The notes under the pieces were generated by a model. It worked only from the letters and a program-made list of their open reading frames with translations, did no database searches and was not told the origin of the DNA. Shown here piece after piece: positions 1 through 10,248 of a stretch of 64,000 bases of DNA; positions within the stretch are counted from its first letter, which is position 1; each line of letters begins with the position of its first letter. The position numbers were made by a program, and so were the translations under genes. The stretch is from Chitinophagaceae bacterium UBA4857 (GTDB lineage Bacteria > Bacteroidota > Bacteroidia > Chitinophagales > Chitinophagaceae), in assembly GCA_002399735.1 (NCBI GenBank), contig DHEF01000001.1, positions 54,934 to 118,933 of the forward strand, given 5' to 3'.

Positions 1-137
1 TGGATTAGCCTCATTGATGCTTCGCTTTGTTGCAGTTAAAGAGTGCGACCCAACCAAACTCTCCTTAGATTTTCGATTGAAACGAAGGGGGGAGCGCAGA
101 TCAGGGGCATAGTAGTAATGCAGCTGGTAATAAAAAT
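1..137 (-). repeat. R1 intergenic repeat, copy 1 (reverse)
   Basis: Core AGAGTGCGACCCAAC at 40-54 and the end GCAGCTGGTAATAAAAA next to the first permease start. A longer, GC-richer middle than in other copies. Confidence 0.55.
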
Positions 138-149
138 AAAAACGAATAA

Positions 150-2546
150 ATGATAAAGAATTATTTTAAAATAGCGTGGCGTAATTTATTAAAGAATAAA
201 AAGTCGTCGTTTATAAATATTAGTGGCTTAGCTATTGGTATGGCCGTAGCTATATTAATAGGTTTATGGATATGGGACGAACTGACGTATGATAAGTACA
301 ATAAAAATTACGATACTGTTGCGCAAGTGTATCAACGCCAAACATGGAATGGCGAAGTGTATACCCAACAAGCTTTACCTTTTCCTATGGGCGAAGAGTT
401 GCGAACAAACTACGGTAGTGATTTTAAGTACATAGCTATGGCTTCGTGGGAGGGAGATCATATTTTAACCGTTGGCGATAAGCATATTAATAAAAACGGT
501 TTTTATATTGATAAAGAAGGGCCGGCTATTTTAGATTTAAACATGATACACGGCTCATTAAATGGGTTTGTTAACCCCAATAGTGTAATGTTGTCAGAAT
601 CTACAGCAAATATATTTTTTGGTAATGCCAATCCTATGAATCAGGTGATGAAACTTGATAGTAAAATGGATGTAAAAGTGGTTGGGGTGTACAAAGATTT
701 ACCTTACAATAGTAAATTTAACAATTTACAATTTATTGCACCATGGGAGCTATACAAAATAGCCGAACCTTGGTTGGAGCGTGCCGCAACACAATGGGGA
801 AACAACTCTTTTCAGTGCTTTGCACAAATAAATAATAATACGGATTTTGCTGCTGTTGATAAGAAAATTATCAATTCAAAAATAAATAAGCAACCGGAAG
901 AAGATAAAAAGTTTAAAGCTGAAATATTTTTAAATCCCATGAACGATTGGCACTTGCGCTCATCTTTTAAGGAAGGGGTAAGAACCGGTGGCGGCATTGT
1001 GTATGTATGGATGTTTGCATTAATAGGTGCTTTTGTATTATTGCTGGCTTGTATAAATTTTATGAACTTAAGTACAGCCCGAAGCGAAAAAAGATCAAAA
1101 GAAGTTGGTATACGTAAAACCGTAGGTTCGTTACGCAGTCAATTAATATGGCAGTTTTTATCTGAGTCTGTTTTAGTGGCTTTTATAGCCTTTGCTTTTG
1201 CGCTTATATTCACGCAGTTAATGTTGCCATGGTTTAATCAAGTGGCCGATAAAAAAATGTCTATTCTTTGGGGTAATATTTGGTTCTGGGCAGCAGGTTT
1301 TGGTTTTACCATTTTTACAGGCTTAGTTGCCGGAAGTTATCCTGCATTATACCTGTCTTCATTTAAGCCAATAAAAGTATTAAAAGGCACTTTTAAAGTA
1401 GGACGCTTAGCATCAGTACCACGAAAAGTATTGGTAGTAACACAGTTTACTGTTTCAGTTGCGTTAATTATTGGTACTGTAATCGTATATCAGCAAATTC
1501 AATATACTAAAAACAGGCCCGTAGGTTATAATAGAGATGGTTTGGTTATGATTATGAAACAGTCGGAAGATTTTAATGGTAAACTAGATGTGTTAAGAAG
1601 TGAACTAAAAAAAGAAAATGTGATTGAAGAAATTGCAGAATCCTCTAACCCTATAACAGCCGTGTGGAGTAATAGTGGCGGATTTGATTGGGAAGGGAAA
1701 GATCCTAACCTGGATACAGATTTTGCAACATTCTGGGTTAGCCATGACTATGGCAAAACCGTGGGTTTTGAAATAAAAGAAGGTCGTGATTTTTCAAGAG
1801 ATTTTGGTAGTGATACCGCCTCTATTTTAATTAATGAAGCTTCTATAAAATTCATGAATATAAAAGACCCCATTGGTAAAATTGTGCGTTGGGGCAGGGG
1901 CGATAATCCCTCGGTATTTACTATTGTTGGTGTAGTAAAAGATATGGTAATGAGCTCACCTTACAGTCCGGTTAAACAAGCTGTGTACTTATTGGATAGG
2001 GAAAATGCCAATTGGATTAATTTAAAACTAAATCCCAATAAATCTACAAGCGAATCAATGGCAGTAGTCGAAAGAGTATTTCGTAAAATTATTCCTTCTG
2101 CCCCATTCGATTACAAATTTGCAGATGCTGAATATGCTGTCAAGTTTAGCCAGGAGGTAAGAATAGGCAAGCTGGCCGGCATGTTTACCATACTGGCTGT
2201 TATTATCAGTTGCCTTGGTTTGTTTGGGTTGGCTTCCTTTGTAGCCGAACAACGCACCAAAGAAATTGGTATCAGAAAAATTGTAGGGGCTTCTGTTATT
2301 AACCTTTGGGGCATATTGTCAAAAGATTTTGTGGTACTGGTACTTATATCCTGTTTAATTGCTGCACCGATTGCTTATTATTATTTACATAGCTGGTTGC
2401 AGCAGTACACTTATCGTGTGTCCATTTCGTGGTGGGTTTTTGCGGCGGCAGTTGTAGGAGCCATTGTAATTACATTACTAACCGTAAGTTTTCAGGCTAT
2501 TAAAGCGGCTACCATTAATCCTGTAAAAAGCTTACGTAGCGAATAG
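150..2546 (+). CDS. MacB/FtsX-type ABC transporter permease, array member 1
   Basis: 798 residues with two MacB-like halves. A membrane segment at about 20-42 is followed by an extracytoplasmic MacB_PCD-like domain (about 45-280) and four membrane segments (about 285-307, 332-360, 377-402, 427-448). A second extracytoplasmic domain (about 455-675) and three more segments lead to the C-terminus. The FtsX signature appears twice, as KEVGIRKTVGS after segment 2 and KEIGIRKIVGASV near residue 711, and the protein ends NPVKSLRSE. Family knowledge: such permeases do not pump small solutes directly but transmit ATPase movement to extracytoplasmic domains; MacB needs an ATPase. No ATPase domain is in this protein or its neighbours, so a partner must act in trans. 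The ATG is supported by the conserved start MIKNYFKIAWRNL shared by the array. The substrate cannot be named. Confidence 0.9.
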   Translation: MIKNYFKIAWRNLLKNKKSSFINISGLAIGMAVAILIGLWIWDELTYDKYNKNYDTVAQVYQRQTWNGEVYTQQALPFPMGEELRTNYGSDFKYIAMASWEGDHILTVGDKHINKNGFYIDKEGPAILDLNMIHGSLNGFVNPNSVMLSESTANIFFGNANPMNQVMKLDSKMDVKVVGVYKDLPYNSKFNNLQFIAPWELYKIAEPWLERAATQWGNNSFQCFAQINNNTDFAAVDKKIINSKINKQPEEDKKFKAEIFLNPMNDWHLRSSFKEGVRTGGGIVYVWMFALIGAFVLLLACINFMNLSTARSEKRSKEVGIRKTVGSLRSQLIWQFLSESVLVAFIAFAFALIFTQLMLPWFNQVADKKMSILWGNIWFWAAGFGFTIFTGLVAGSYPALYLSSFKPIKVLKGTFKVGRLASVPRKVLVVTQFTVSVALIIGTVIVYQQIQYTKNRPVGYNRDGLVMIMKQSEDFNGKLDVLRSELKKENVIEEIAESSNPITAVWSNSGGFDWEGKDPNLDTDFATFWVSHDYGKTVGFEIKEGRDFSRDFGSDTASILINEASIKFMNIKDPIGKIVRWGRGDNPSVFTIVGVVKDMVMSSPYSPVKQAVYLLDRENANWINLKLNPNKSTSESMAVVERVFRKIIPSAPFDYKFADAEYAVKFSQEVRIGKLAGMFTILAVIISCLGLFGLASFVAEQRTKEIGIRKIVGASVINLWGILSKDFVVLVLISCLIAAPIAYYYLHSWLQQYTYRVSISWWVFAAAVVGAIVITLLTVSFQAIKAATINPVKSLRSE

Positions 2547-2630
2547 TTTTTTATTTATGTTATCAGCAGGAGTGCTACTATCATCGTCTGTTGCATCGCA
2601 CTCTTCAACTGTAACAATTCTATTGAGCAA
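2547..2630 (+). repeat. R1 intergenic repeat, copy 2
   Basis: Begins at the stop codon of permease 1; core GTTGCATCGCACTCTTC, then the AACAATTCTATTGAGCA end. Confidence 0.65.
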
Positions 2631-2737
2631 TAAGGTAGCGGTTGTATTGTTTTAGGTATTGGATAGGTGCATATTATTTTTTAATAAATAATTATTATAT
2701 AAAACTCTTTTTCCTTGGTTGTAGAAAATATATAAGA

Positions 2738-5173
2738 ATGGTTAAAAATTATTTCAAAATAGCATGGCGTACGCTTAGTAAACATAAAGGATATTCCGTC
2801 ATTAATATTATAGGCCTGACTATGGGGCTGGGATGTTTTTTAATGATTGGTTTGTATGTACAGGATGAATTAAGTTATGATAAATGCCATAAAAATTTTG
2901 ACAATATATATCGTGTAGTACATGGTTATGCAGAAGATGCTGATTCGAAAGATGCAGCTAATCTAAAACAACATGATTACCGTTATCAGGTATGGGGCAA
3001 CGCTCCTGTTGGCGCAGCAATAAAATCAGACTTTCCGGAAGTAAAGGAAGTTGTTCAATTTTCCGGTCGATCAACTGTTTTGCTAAGGCATGACGAAAAA
3101 GCTTTTCAGGAGGAAAATGTTTTTTTTGCTGACTCTAATGCTTTATCCGTTTTTAGTTGGCCACTGATAGCCGGAAATCCTAAAACCGCTTTGGTTGATC
3201 CATATTCTGCTGTGTTAACAGAAAAAACGGCAAAGAAATTTTTTGGCAACGAAAACCCCATTGGTAAAACATTGCAAGGCGGTAGTACAGGTGGCAGGGC
3301 AAGTGAAGGGGTGTATACAGTTACAGGTGTATTAAAAGATATCCCTTCTAACTCACATTTTACATTCGATGCCTTAATGTCAATGAGTTCGTTTAAAAAA
3401 TCTTGGGCAGAAGTTTTTGATCAATGGGGTTATATTGATTTTTATACTTACTTTCTAGCAGAACCTCAAGCCGATATTAAAAGCTTAACGGTAAAAGTGC
3501 CTTCTTTTTTGGCCAAACATAATGCCGCAATCGGAGGTCGTTATACCATAGCATTTGAATCGTTAAAAGATGCTTATCTGCATTCTTCTGCCGACCGGCA
3601 ACCGGGCACTACAGGCAGTCTTCCTAATATTTATCTTTTTACTGTTATTGGTCTGTTTATTCTATGTATTGCCTGTGTTAATTTCATGAATTTAACCACT
3701 GCACGTTCAATGGAGCGGGCAAAGGAAGTAGGCGTTAGAAAAGTTGCAGGTGCCAATAAAAGGGAGTTGATTGCTCAGTTTTTTACAGAATCCTTATTGC
3801 TTGTTTTTGTTTCTGCAATCATCGCTTTGGGTTTGGTAATATTGCTCATTCCTACAATGCATGTTTTTACCGGAAAAGATTTTCAGATTTCAAACATCAT
3901 CAATACTAATACGTTAGTAGTTTATATATCAGCCGTTTTAATTACCGGGCTTATCGCTGGCATTTATCCGGCCATCGTTTTGTCCAACTTTAAACCCATT
4001 ACGGTGTTAAAAGGCGCTTTTAGCACATCTTCCAAAGGTGTGAACTTAAGAAAGGGGTTAGTGATATTACAATTCAGTCTTTCTATATCCCTTATTGTAG
4101 GTACGGTTGTAGTATTCAGACAGCTCAATTTTATGCAAAATAAAAGTCTGGGCTTTAATAAAGACCAAATGCTTCTACTGGATTTTAACCATGACAATAA
4201 AATAGCTATGAAAACGGAGGAAATCAAACAAAGTTTTCTTCAGTTGCCGGGCGTTACTTCAGTTGCTGCCTCAAGAAGTGTACCTGGTACTTATTTTCCT
4301 AATGGCGGTACCCGCATACAATCTCTTAATGGAGGAAATATAGAAGAGGCCCCGGGACTATTTGAGGTGGATGTTGATTTTATTAAACATTTTGGTTTAC
4401 AAATGGCTGCCGGAAGGGCTTATTCAAGAGATTTTCCTGCTGATACAGCTAAGTCACTTGTTATTAATGAAGCAGCTGCAAAATTATTCGGCTATTCTGA
4501 TCCCCAACAAATCATTGGTAAACATTTTGAACAATGGGGAAGAGAGGGCGAAGTGATAGGTGTGGTAAAAGATTTTAATTATTTGTCACTACATAAAAAA
4601 ATAGAGCCACTGGCATTACGATTAGAACCCACAAGCAGCCGGTATTTTACAATTAAAATCAAGGCGGAAAATATACCTGTCACTCTTGATAAATTAAAAG
4701 AGTTATGGAGTAGTATTGCTCCGCAACGGCCATTCTTATATAGCTTTTTAGATGATAGTTTTAACCGTCAGTACGAAGCCGATGTAAAATTCAGAGGCTT
4801 GTTTAGCTTTTTCTCCGGTTTTGCAATTTTAATTGCTTGTTTGGGCTTACTAGGCTTGGCCACTTATACTGCTCAGCAACGCACCAAAGAAATTGGCGTT
4901 AGAAAAGTATTGGGAGCATCGGTGTCTAGCATTGTCAAATTATTGTCTTTAGATTTTTTAAAACTGGTATGTGTGGCTATAATTATTGCAACACCAATGG
5001 CTTGGTGGGCCATGAATAACTGGTTACAGGATTTTGCTTTTAGAATAGAAATTAAGTGGTGGATGTTTGTATTGGCCGGATTGGTTGCATTAGTTGTAGC
5101 ATTTGTAACAATAAGTTTTCAGGCTATTAAAGCAGCTACTATTAATCCTGTAAAAAGCTTACGTAGCGAATAG
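2738..5173 (+). CDS. MacB/FtsX-type ABC transporter permease, array member 2
   Basis: 811 residues from the ATG at 2738. The frame stays open back to a TTG at 2642, but the conserved array start (MVKNYFKIAWRTL) begins at 2738 and the upstream residues lie in repeat R1 sequence, so the shorter form is chosen. It has the same double layout: N-terminal membrane anchor, extracytoplasmic domain, first FtsX core with KEVGVRKVAGAN, second extracytoplasmic domain, second core with KEIGVRKVLGAS, and the end NPVKSLRSE. The last 50 or so coding bases and the following repeat nearly match those of the preceding gene, which points to recent duplication or gene conversion. Its second extracytoplasmic domain resembles that of array member 4 (LGFNK and PGTY/PGQY motifs) more than members 1 and 3. 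Confidence 0.9.
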   Translation: MVKNYFKIAWRTLSKHKGYSVINIIGLTMGLGCFLMIGLYVQDELSYDKCHKNFDNIYRVVHGYAEDADSKDAANLKQHDYRYQVWGNAPVGAAIKSDFPEVKEVVQFSGRSTVLLRHDEKAFQEENVFFADSNALSVFSWPLIAGNPKTALVDPYSAVLTEKTAKKFFGNENPIGKTLQGGSTGGRASEGVYTVTGVLKDIPSNSHFTFDALMSMSSFKKSWAEVFDQWGYIDFYTYFLAEPQADIKSLTVKVPSFLAKHNAAIGGRYTIAFESLKDAYLHSSADRQPGTTGSLPNIYLFTVIGLFILCIACVNFMNLTTARSMERAKEVGVRKVAGANKRELIAQFFTESLLLVFVSAIIALGLVILLIPTMHVFTGKDFQISNIINTNTLVVYISAVLITGLIAGIYPAIVLSNFKPITVLKGAFSTSSKGVNLRKGLVILQFSLSISLIVGTVVVFRQLNFMQNKSLGFNKDQMLLLDFNHDNKIAMKTEEIKQSFLQLPGVTSVAASRSVPGTYFPNGGTRIQSLNGGNIEEAPGLFEVDVDFIKHFGLQMAAGRAYSRDFPADTAKSLVINEAAAKLFGYSDPQQIIGKHFEQWGREGEVIGVVKDFNYLSLHKKIEPLALRLEPTSSRYFTIKIKAENIPVTLDKLKELWSSIAPQRPFLYSFLDDSFNRQYEADVKFRGLFSFFSGFAILIACLGLLGLATYTAQQRTKEIGVRKVLGASVSSIVKLLSLDFLKLVCVAIIIATPMAWWAMNNWLQDFAFRIEIKWWMFVLAGLVALVVAFVTISFQAIKAATINPVKSLRSE

Positions 5174-5248
5174 TTTGCTATCAGCAGGAGTGCTATTATC
5201 ATCGTTCCATGCGTCGCATACTTCATCTGCAACAATTCTATTGAGCAA
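5174..5248 (+). repeat. R1 intergenic repeat, copy 3
   Basis: Begins at the stop codon of permease 2 and closely matches copy 2; same AACAATTCTATTGAGCA end. Confidence 0.65.
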
Positions 5249-5330
5249 GGAAGTAGCGACAAACTAAATAACTACTAACCCAAACGCCAGAAATAATCAC
5301 AGCTTTGCGGCTGTAATAAATTATAAACTT

Positions 5331-7715
5331 ATGTTTAAAAATTATTTTAAATCCCTTATCAGAAATATTTTCAAGAATAAAACTTATTCTATGATAAATA
5401 TTACCGGTTTGGCCATTGGTATGGCTGCTGCTATTCTTATTCTGTTATGGATACAGAATGAGTTAAGCATTGATAGGTTTTACGAAAAAGTAGATAGGAC
5501 TTACCTGATGCATAACAGAGATAAAAGACCTGATGGTGAAATATGGGCATGGCCTAGTACGCCTAAGATAATGGCTCCTACTTTGAAAAAAGATTATCCC
5601 GAAGTGGAAGATGCAGTGCGTTACCGGAATGTAACTTTTTTACTTACTGTTGGTGATAAAAAAATTAACCAGCGTGGATCATTTGCAGATAGCACTTTTT
5701 TAAATGTAATTAGTTTTCCCTTATTAAAAGGCAACCCGCAAACAGCATTAAACAGTGGCCATAGCATTGTGCTTACCCAACAATTTGCCAAAGCTTTATT
5801 TGGCGATGAAGATGCTATGGGTAAAATTGTACGGGTAGATAGTACACATAATTGTACAGTAACCGGCATTTTAAAAGATCTGCCTAATAATACAAAGTTT
5901 GAGTTTGCATATATCCTGCCCTGGACTTATATGGAAAAAATTGGTTGGGGCGATGATTCATGGAACAATAATTCTGTACGTACTTATGTATTGTTAAAGG
6001 AAGGTACTTCACAAGCTGTATTTGATAAAAAAGTACAAAACATTACCGTAGATCATACAAAAGGTACAGCCATCGCAGCTACTACACAAGTATTTACACA
6101 TCCTTTAAGTGAAGTGCATTTGTATGGTAAATCGGAAAATGGTAAAATGATTGGGGGCCAAATTGAAACCGTAAAACTATTTGCTGTAATTGCGGCTTTT
6201 ATTTTATTAATAGCCTGTATAAATTTCATGAACTTAAGTACTGCCCGTAGCGAAAAACGTGCAAAAGAAGTAGGTATACGTAAAGTAGCCGGTGCCGGTA
6301 AACGTTTATTGGTATTGCAATTTTTAGGCGAGAGTATATTTTTAAGCCTGATTGCTTTTGTATTTGCCATTATTGTTGTACAACTATCATTAAGCAGTTT
6401 TAATTTATTAGTAGGTAAAAAGTTGTTTATCAATTATGCCGATCCAATGTTTTGGCTATACTCATTGGGCTTTGTATTGTTTACGGGTGTAATTGCAGGT
6501 AGTTATCCGGCATTTTATTTATCCTCATTTAATCCTATTGGTGTATTAAAAGGGGCATTTAAAAAATCAAAAGCATTAGTTGCGCCACGTAAAGTATTGG
6601 TAACTGTACAATTTACTTTTGCTATTATACTTATTATAGGTACCGTGATTGTGGTTAGGCAAATTCAATATGGCTTAAATCGTCAATCGGGGTATAATAG
6701 AGAAAACTTAATTTATTTATTTACACAAGGTGATATTGATAAACATTATCAGGCGGTTAAAAATGAATTATTAAGCTCGGGTGCAGTTACAAGTATTACC
6801 CGTTCGGCCAATCCTATAACGCAACGTTGGAGTGATAGTTGGGGCTTTTATTGGGAAGGAAGTAGTAAAAGCGATGAGAAGATTGACTTTTTGCGGTTAG
6901 GTAGCGATGCTGATTTTGTAAAAACAATTGGCGTTACATTATTACAGGGCCGTGATATAGATGTGATGACTCATCCTACTGACAGTAATGCGGTTATATT
7001 GAATGAGGCAGCAATACAAGCCATGCGTGTAAAAGACCCGATTGGGATGGTAATTAAAGAAGTGGGTAGCGAAAGCCAATGGCATGTAATAGGTGTGGTT
7101 AAAGATTTTGTGATAGAGTCACCTTATCAACAAAGTATTAGCCCGCTAATGATATTTGGCCCTAATAAAGACTATGCCCAAATAATACATGCCAAACTAA
7201 ACAGTAAAAATGCAACGGGTGAAAATATAGCGGCTATTGAAAAAATATTTAAAAAATATAACCCTCAATACCCGGTTGATTATGTTTTTGCCGATGAGTC
7301 TTATGCTAAAAAATTTGAGGACTCGGAACGTACCGGAAAATTAGCAGCATTGTTTGCAGGCCTTACCATTTTTATATCCTGCCTTGGTTTATTTGGATTA
7401 GCAACCTATATGGCCGAAAGCAGAACCAAAGAAGTTGGTGTAAGAAAAGTATTAGGTGCATCTGTTGCCAATGTAACGTTATTATTATCCAAAGAATTTT
7501 TAAGATTGGTAGTTGTTTCTTTTGTAATTGCATCACCTATTGCATGGTATGCTATGAATAAATGGTTGGATAATTATTCGTACCGTATAGGCATTGAATG
7601 GTGGGTGTTTGCTTTAGCCGGTTTACTGGCTGTTTTGATAGCTATTATTACAGTGAGTTATCAGGCTATTAAAGCCGCACTGGCCAATCCTGTAAAAAGT
7701 TTACGTACCGAATAG
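5331..7715 (+). CDS. MacB/FtsX-type ABC transporter permease, array member 3
   Basis: 794 residues with the array architecture. FtsX signatures are KEVGIRKVAGAG and KEVGVRKVLGAS, and the C-terminus is NPVKSLRTE. Its second extracytoplasmic domain contains SANPITQRWSDSWGFYWEG, which matches the SSNPIT...WSNSGGFDWEG stretch of member 1; these two are therefore the closest pair by domain content, although member 2 lies between them. The start MFKNYFKSLIRNIF fits the array consensus. A repeat R1 copy and about 80 further bases precede it. No ATPase motif is present; function beyond a mechanotransmission-type permease is unknown. Confidence 0.9.
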   Translation: MFKNYFKSLIRNIFKNKTYSMINITGLAIGMAAAILILLWIQNELSIDRFYEKVDRTYLMHNRDKRPDGEIWAWPSTPKIMAPTLKKDYPEVEDAVRYRNVTFLLTVGDKKINQRGSFADSTFLNVISFPLLKGNPQTALNSGHSIVLTQQFAKALFGDEDAMGKIVRVDSTHNCTVTGILKDLPNNTKFEFAYILPWTYMEKIGWGDDSWNNNSVRTYVLLKEGTSQAVFDKKVQNITVDHTKGTAIAATTQVFTHPLSEVHLYGKSENGKMIGGQIETVKLFAVIAAFILLIACINFMNLSTARSEKRAKEVGIRKVAGAGKRLLVLQFLGESIFLSLIAFVFAIIVVQLSLSSFNLLVGKKLFINYADPMFWLYSLGFVLFTGVIAGSYPAFYLSSFNPIGVLKGAFKKSKALVAPRKVLVTVQFTFAIILIIGTVIVVRQIQYGLNRQSGYNRENLIYLFTQGDIDKHYQAVKNELLSSGAVTSITRSANPITQRWSDSWGFYWEGSSKSDEKIDFLRLGSDADFVKTIGVTLLQGRDIDVMTHPTDSNAVILNEAAIQAMRVKDPIGMVIKEVGSESQWHVIGVVKDFVIESPYQQSISPLMIFGPNKDYAQIIHAKLNSKNATGENIAAIEKIFKKYNPQYPVDYVFADESYAKKFEDSERTGKLAALFAGLTIFISCLGLFGLATYMAESRTKEVGVRKVLGASVANVTLLLSKEFLRLVVVSFVIASPIAWYAMNKWLDNYSYRIGIEWWVFALAGLLAVLIAIITVSYQAIKAALANPVKSLRTE

Positions 7716-7757
7716 ATAAACCTTCTTCTTGTCGTATGAAATATTAAAACTGTAGTT

Positions 7758-10142
7758 ATGCTAAAGAATTATTTAAAAATTGCATGGAGGGGACTAGGTA
7801 AAAAAAAGTTATTTGCATTTATTAATGTAACCGGTCTTACATTGGGTTTAGCTTTTGCTGCACTCATTGGCCTTTATATATATAATAATATTTCGGTTGA
7901 CAGGGAACAGCCCGATAATGTTTACCGGCTTACTACAACTTATAGTTCCGAGACAAAAAATGATGAAATAAATACGGTTGGGAGAGCCCTAATTCCAACA
8001 ATAGCACAAAATATACCGGAGGTTGACAAGGTAATTCCTTTAAAAAACTTTAACGGCGTTACAATTAAAAAAGGAACAGACTATTTTTATGAGAAACTAG
8101 CTTTAGCAGGCAAAGATTTTTTGCAGGCATTTAATTTCCCTTTGTTAAAGGGTAATCCCGGTACAGCACTTACTGAACCTTTTTCAATTGTACTTAGCGA
8201 TGAGATTGCAAAAAAATATTTTGGAAGAACAGATGTGTTAGGAGAAACACTGGTGATTAATGACTCTGTACCATTTAAAGTAACAGGTATACTGGAAAAA
8301 ATGCCACCTTCCCACATGAACTTTGACGCCTTACTTTCTTTTAATAGTTGGGAAAAATGGGGTGGAAATTTTGAACAATGGTTTGTATGGGACATGACCT
8401 GCTATGTAACCCTAAAGTCGGATGTGGACAAAAATAAAGCAGAAGAAAAAATAGCAGCTTTATCAATGCAAAAAAATAAAGATGAGTACAGTAAATTTGG
8501 TTACAATGTAAAACACCGGTTAGAGCAGGTAAAGGGCATCTTTTTGCATTCATCTATGCCAGGCTTTAACACGTCTAAGGGCAGCATCTCACAATTATAT
8601 ATTCTTTCTATTATTGGTATAGCAATGTTGATACTAGCCTGTATTAATTTTATAAATTTAACAACGGCCTATCAGGCTGAACGGACAATAGAAGTTGGCA
8701 TTCGTAAAACGATGGGTGCTAAAAGTTTCTCACTGATTATGCAGTTTATGATCGAAACATTTGTCTTGGTATTCATTGCTTTCCTGTTGGCGATAGGCAT
8801 AGTTGTTTTACTCTTACCTATGGTGGAAAATATTTCTGGACAGGATATATCTGTTCATATTTTATATTCTCCTGCAATAGTTTTTAGTGGCCTAGGCTTA
8901 ATGTTATTAACTACACTATTAGCGGGCTGGTATCCTGCTCTATTATTATCGAGGCTTAGCCCAATGGGCTCTATCAAAAAAAATATGCATGTGGAGCGAG
9001 GCAATTTTACTTTGCGGAAAGCCTTGGTGGTATTTCAGTTTTCTGTATCTATTACCCTTATCACTGCAACAATTATTGCCGCTAAACAATTCAATTATAT
9101 ACAAAGTAAGGATCTGGGGTTTACAAAAAATGCGGTGCTAATTGTAGACTTACGTAAAGCTCCTTACCGTGAGCTTAGGAAAAATTACGAAAATGTAAAA
9201 AACGAGTTAGGTAAAGTGCCGGGTGTACAATCTGTTGCTGGATCGGCCGGATTACCCGGTCAATATGCTTGGGATGGACAACTGGTACAGCCGGAGGGTT
9301 TTGCCAAAGAAAAAAGCTTTACGATGGAAGTGATCCCTTCGGATATGGATTATGTAAAGACCCTTGGTGTTAAAATCATAGCCGGGAGAGACTTCTCTTC
9401 ATCTTTTATTACAGATGCTGCCAATGGCGTTTTACTAAATGAAGAAGCCTGTAGGTTAATCGGGTGGAATGCAGCCGAAGCCGTTGATAAAATGATAAGT
9501 ACCTCTGGTATGGATTCGGGTAGAGTTATTGGTGTAATGCAAAATTATCATCAACATGGATTACAAGAAAAAGTAAGTCCGGTAATGATTTTTAATGCAA
9601 CTTATGCATACAATTATATGGCGGTGCAGCTAAATGGTGATGTAAAAAATGCTATTGGCGGATTGGCTGCTGTGTGGAAAAAAAGATTTCCCGGTTACTC
9701 TTTTAATTATTCCATGTTGGAAGAAGATTTGGATAAACAATACGCAGAAGAGAATAGACTGGCAAAAGTGATTAATATATTTTCGGTACTCACCATTTTT
9801 GTAGCGGCATTAGGGTTATTTGGATTGGTAACTTTTATTACGACACAACGGACCAAAGAAATTGGGGTACGAAAAGTGTTAGGCGCTTCGGTTAGTAGTA
9901 TTGTTTTTTTAATTACTCAACAGTTTTTATTACTAGTAGGTGTTGCTATCCTTATTTCCGTTCCTGTGGCCTGGATGGCCGGTGAAACATGGTTACAGGA
10001 TTTTGCTTACCGGATTTCGATTGAGTGGTGGATGTTTTTAGTGGCCGGAGTGGTGGCAATAATACTTGCTTTGTTAACCGTGAGTTATCAGGCAATAAGG
10101 GCTGCATTAGTAAATCCTGTAAAAAGTTTAAGAATGGAATAG
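7758..10142 (+). CDS. MacB/FtsX-type ABC transporter permease, array member 4
   Basis: 794 residues. Start MLKNYLKIAWRGLGKKK; first FtsX core carries IEVGIRKTMGAK, the second KEIGVRKVLGAS, and the protein ends NPVKSLRME. Only 42 bases separate it from the preceding stop and no repeat lies in that gap, so it is probably co-transcribed with member 3. The second extracytoplasmic domain (DLGFTKNAVLIVDL, then AGLPGQYAW) is of the same type as in member 2. As for the other members, no nucleotide-binding domain is encoded nearby and the substrate is not predictable. Confidence 0.9.
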   Translation: MLKNYLKIAWRGLGKKKLFAFINVTGLTLGLAFAALIGLYIYNNISVDREQPDNVYRLTTTYSSETKNDEINTVGRALIPTIAQNIPEVDKVIPLKNFNGVTIKKGTDYFYEKLALAGKDFLQAFNFPLLKGNPGTALTEPFSIVLSDEIAKKYFGRTDVLGETLVINDSVPFKVTGILEKMPPSHMNFDALLSFNSWEKWGGNFEQWFVWDMTCYVTLKSDVDKNKAEEKIAALSMQKNKDEYSKFGYNVKHRLEQVKGIFLHSSMPGFNTSKGSISQLYILSIIGIAMLILACINFINLTTAYQAERTIEVGIRKTMGAKSFSLIMQFMIETFVLVFIAFLLAIGIVVLLLPMVENISGQDISVHILYSPAIVFSGLGLMLLTTLLAGWYPALLLSRLSPMGSIKKNMHVERGNFTLRKALVVFQFSVSITLITATIIAAKQFNYIQSKDLGFTKNAVLIVDLRKAPYRELRKNYENVKNELGKVPGVQSVAGSAGLPGQYAWDGQLVQPEGFAKEKSFTMEVIPSDMDYVKTLGVKIIAGRDFSSSFITDAANGVLLNEEACRLIGWNAAEAVDKMISTSGMDSGRVIGVMQNYHQHGLQEKVSPVMIFNATYAYNYMAVQLNGDVKNAIGGLAAVWKKRFPGYSFNYSMLEEDLDKQYAEENRLAKVINIFSVLTIFVAALGLFGLVTFITTQRTKEIGVRKVLGASVSSIVFLITQQFLLLVGVAILISVPVAWMAGETWLQDFAYRISIEWWMFLVAGVVAIILALLTVSYQAIRAALVNPVKSLRME

Positions 10143-10157
10143 AAATGGCTGCAAAAT

Positions 10158-10224
10158 GATGAATAGCGAACAGAAAGTACAAGTGAGTGACACAACTAAA
10201 GCTGAATAGAATTACCACAGTTGG
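10158..10224 (-). repeat. R1 intergenic repeat, copy 4 (reverse, degenerate)
   Basis: GAATAGCGAACAGAAAGTAC then AAGTGAGTGACACAAC, a decayed core. Lies between permeases 4 and 5. Confidence 0.5.
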
Positions 10225-10248
10225 CAAAAGAAAATAAATTGAACAAGA

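Noticed and set aside
2642..2737. Longer N-terminus of permease 2 from TTG 2642
   Set aside because: The extra 32 residues are not shared by other array members; the conserved start begins at 2738.
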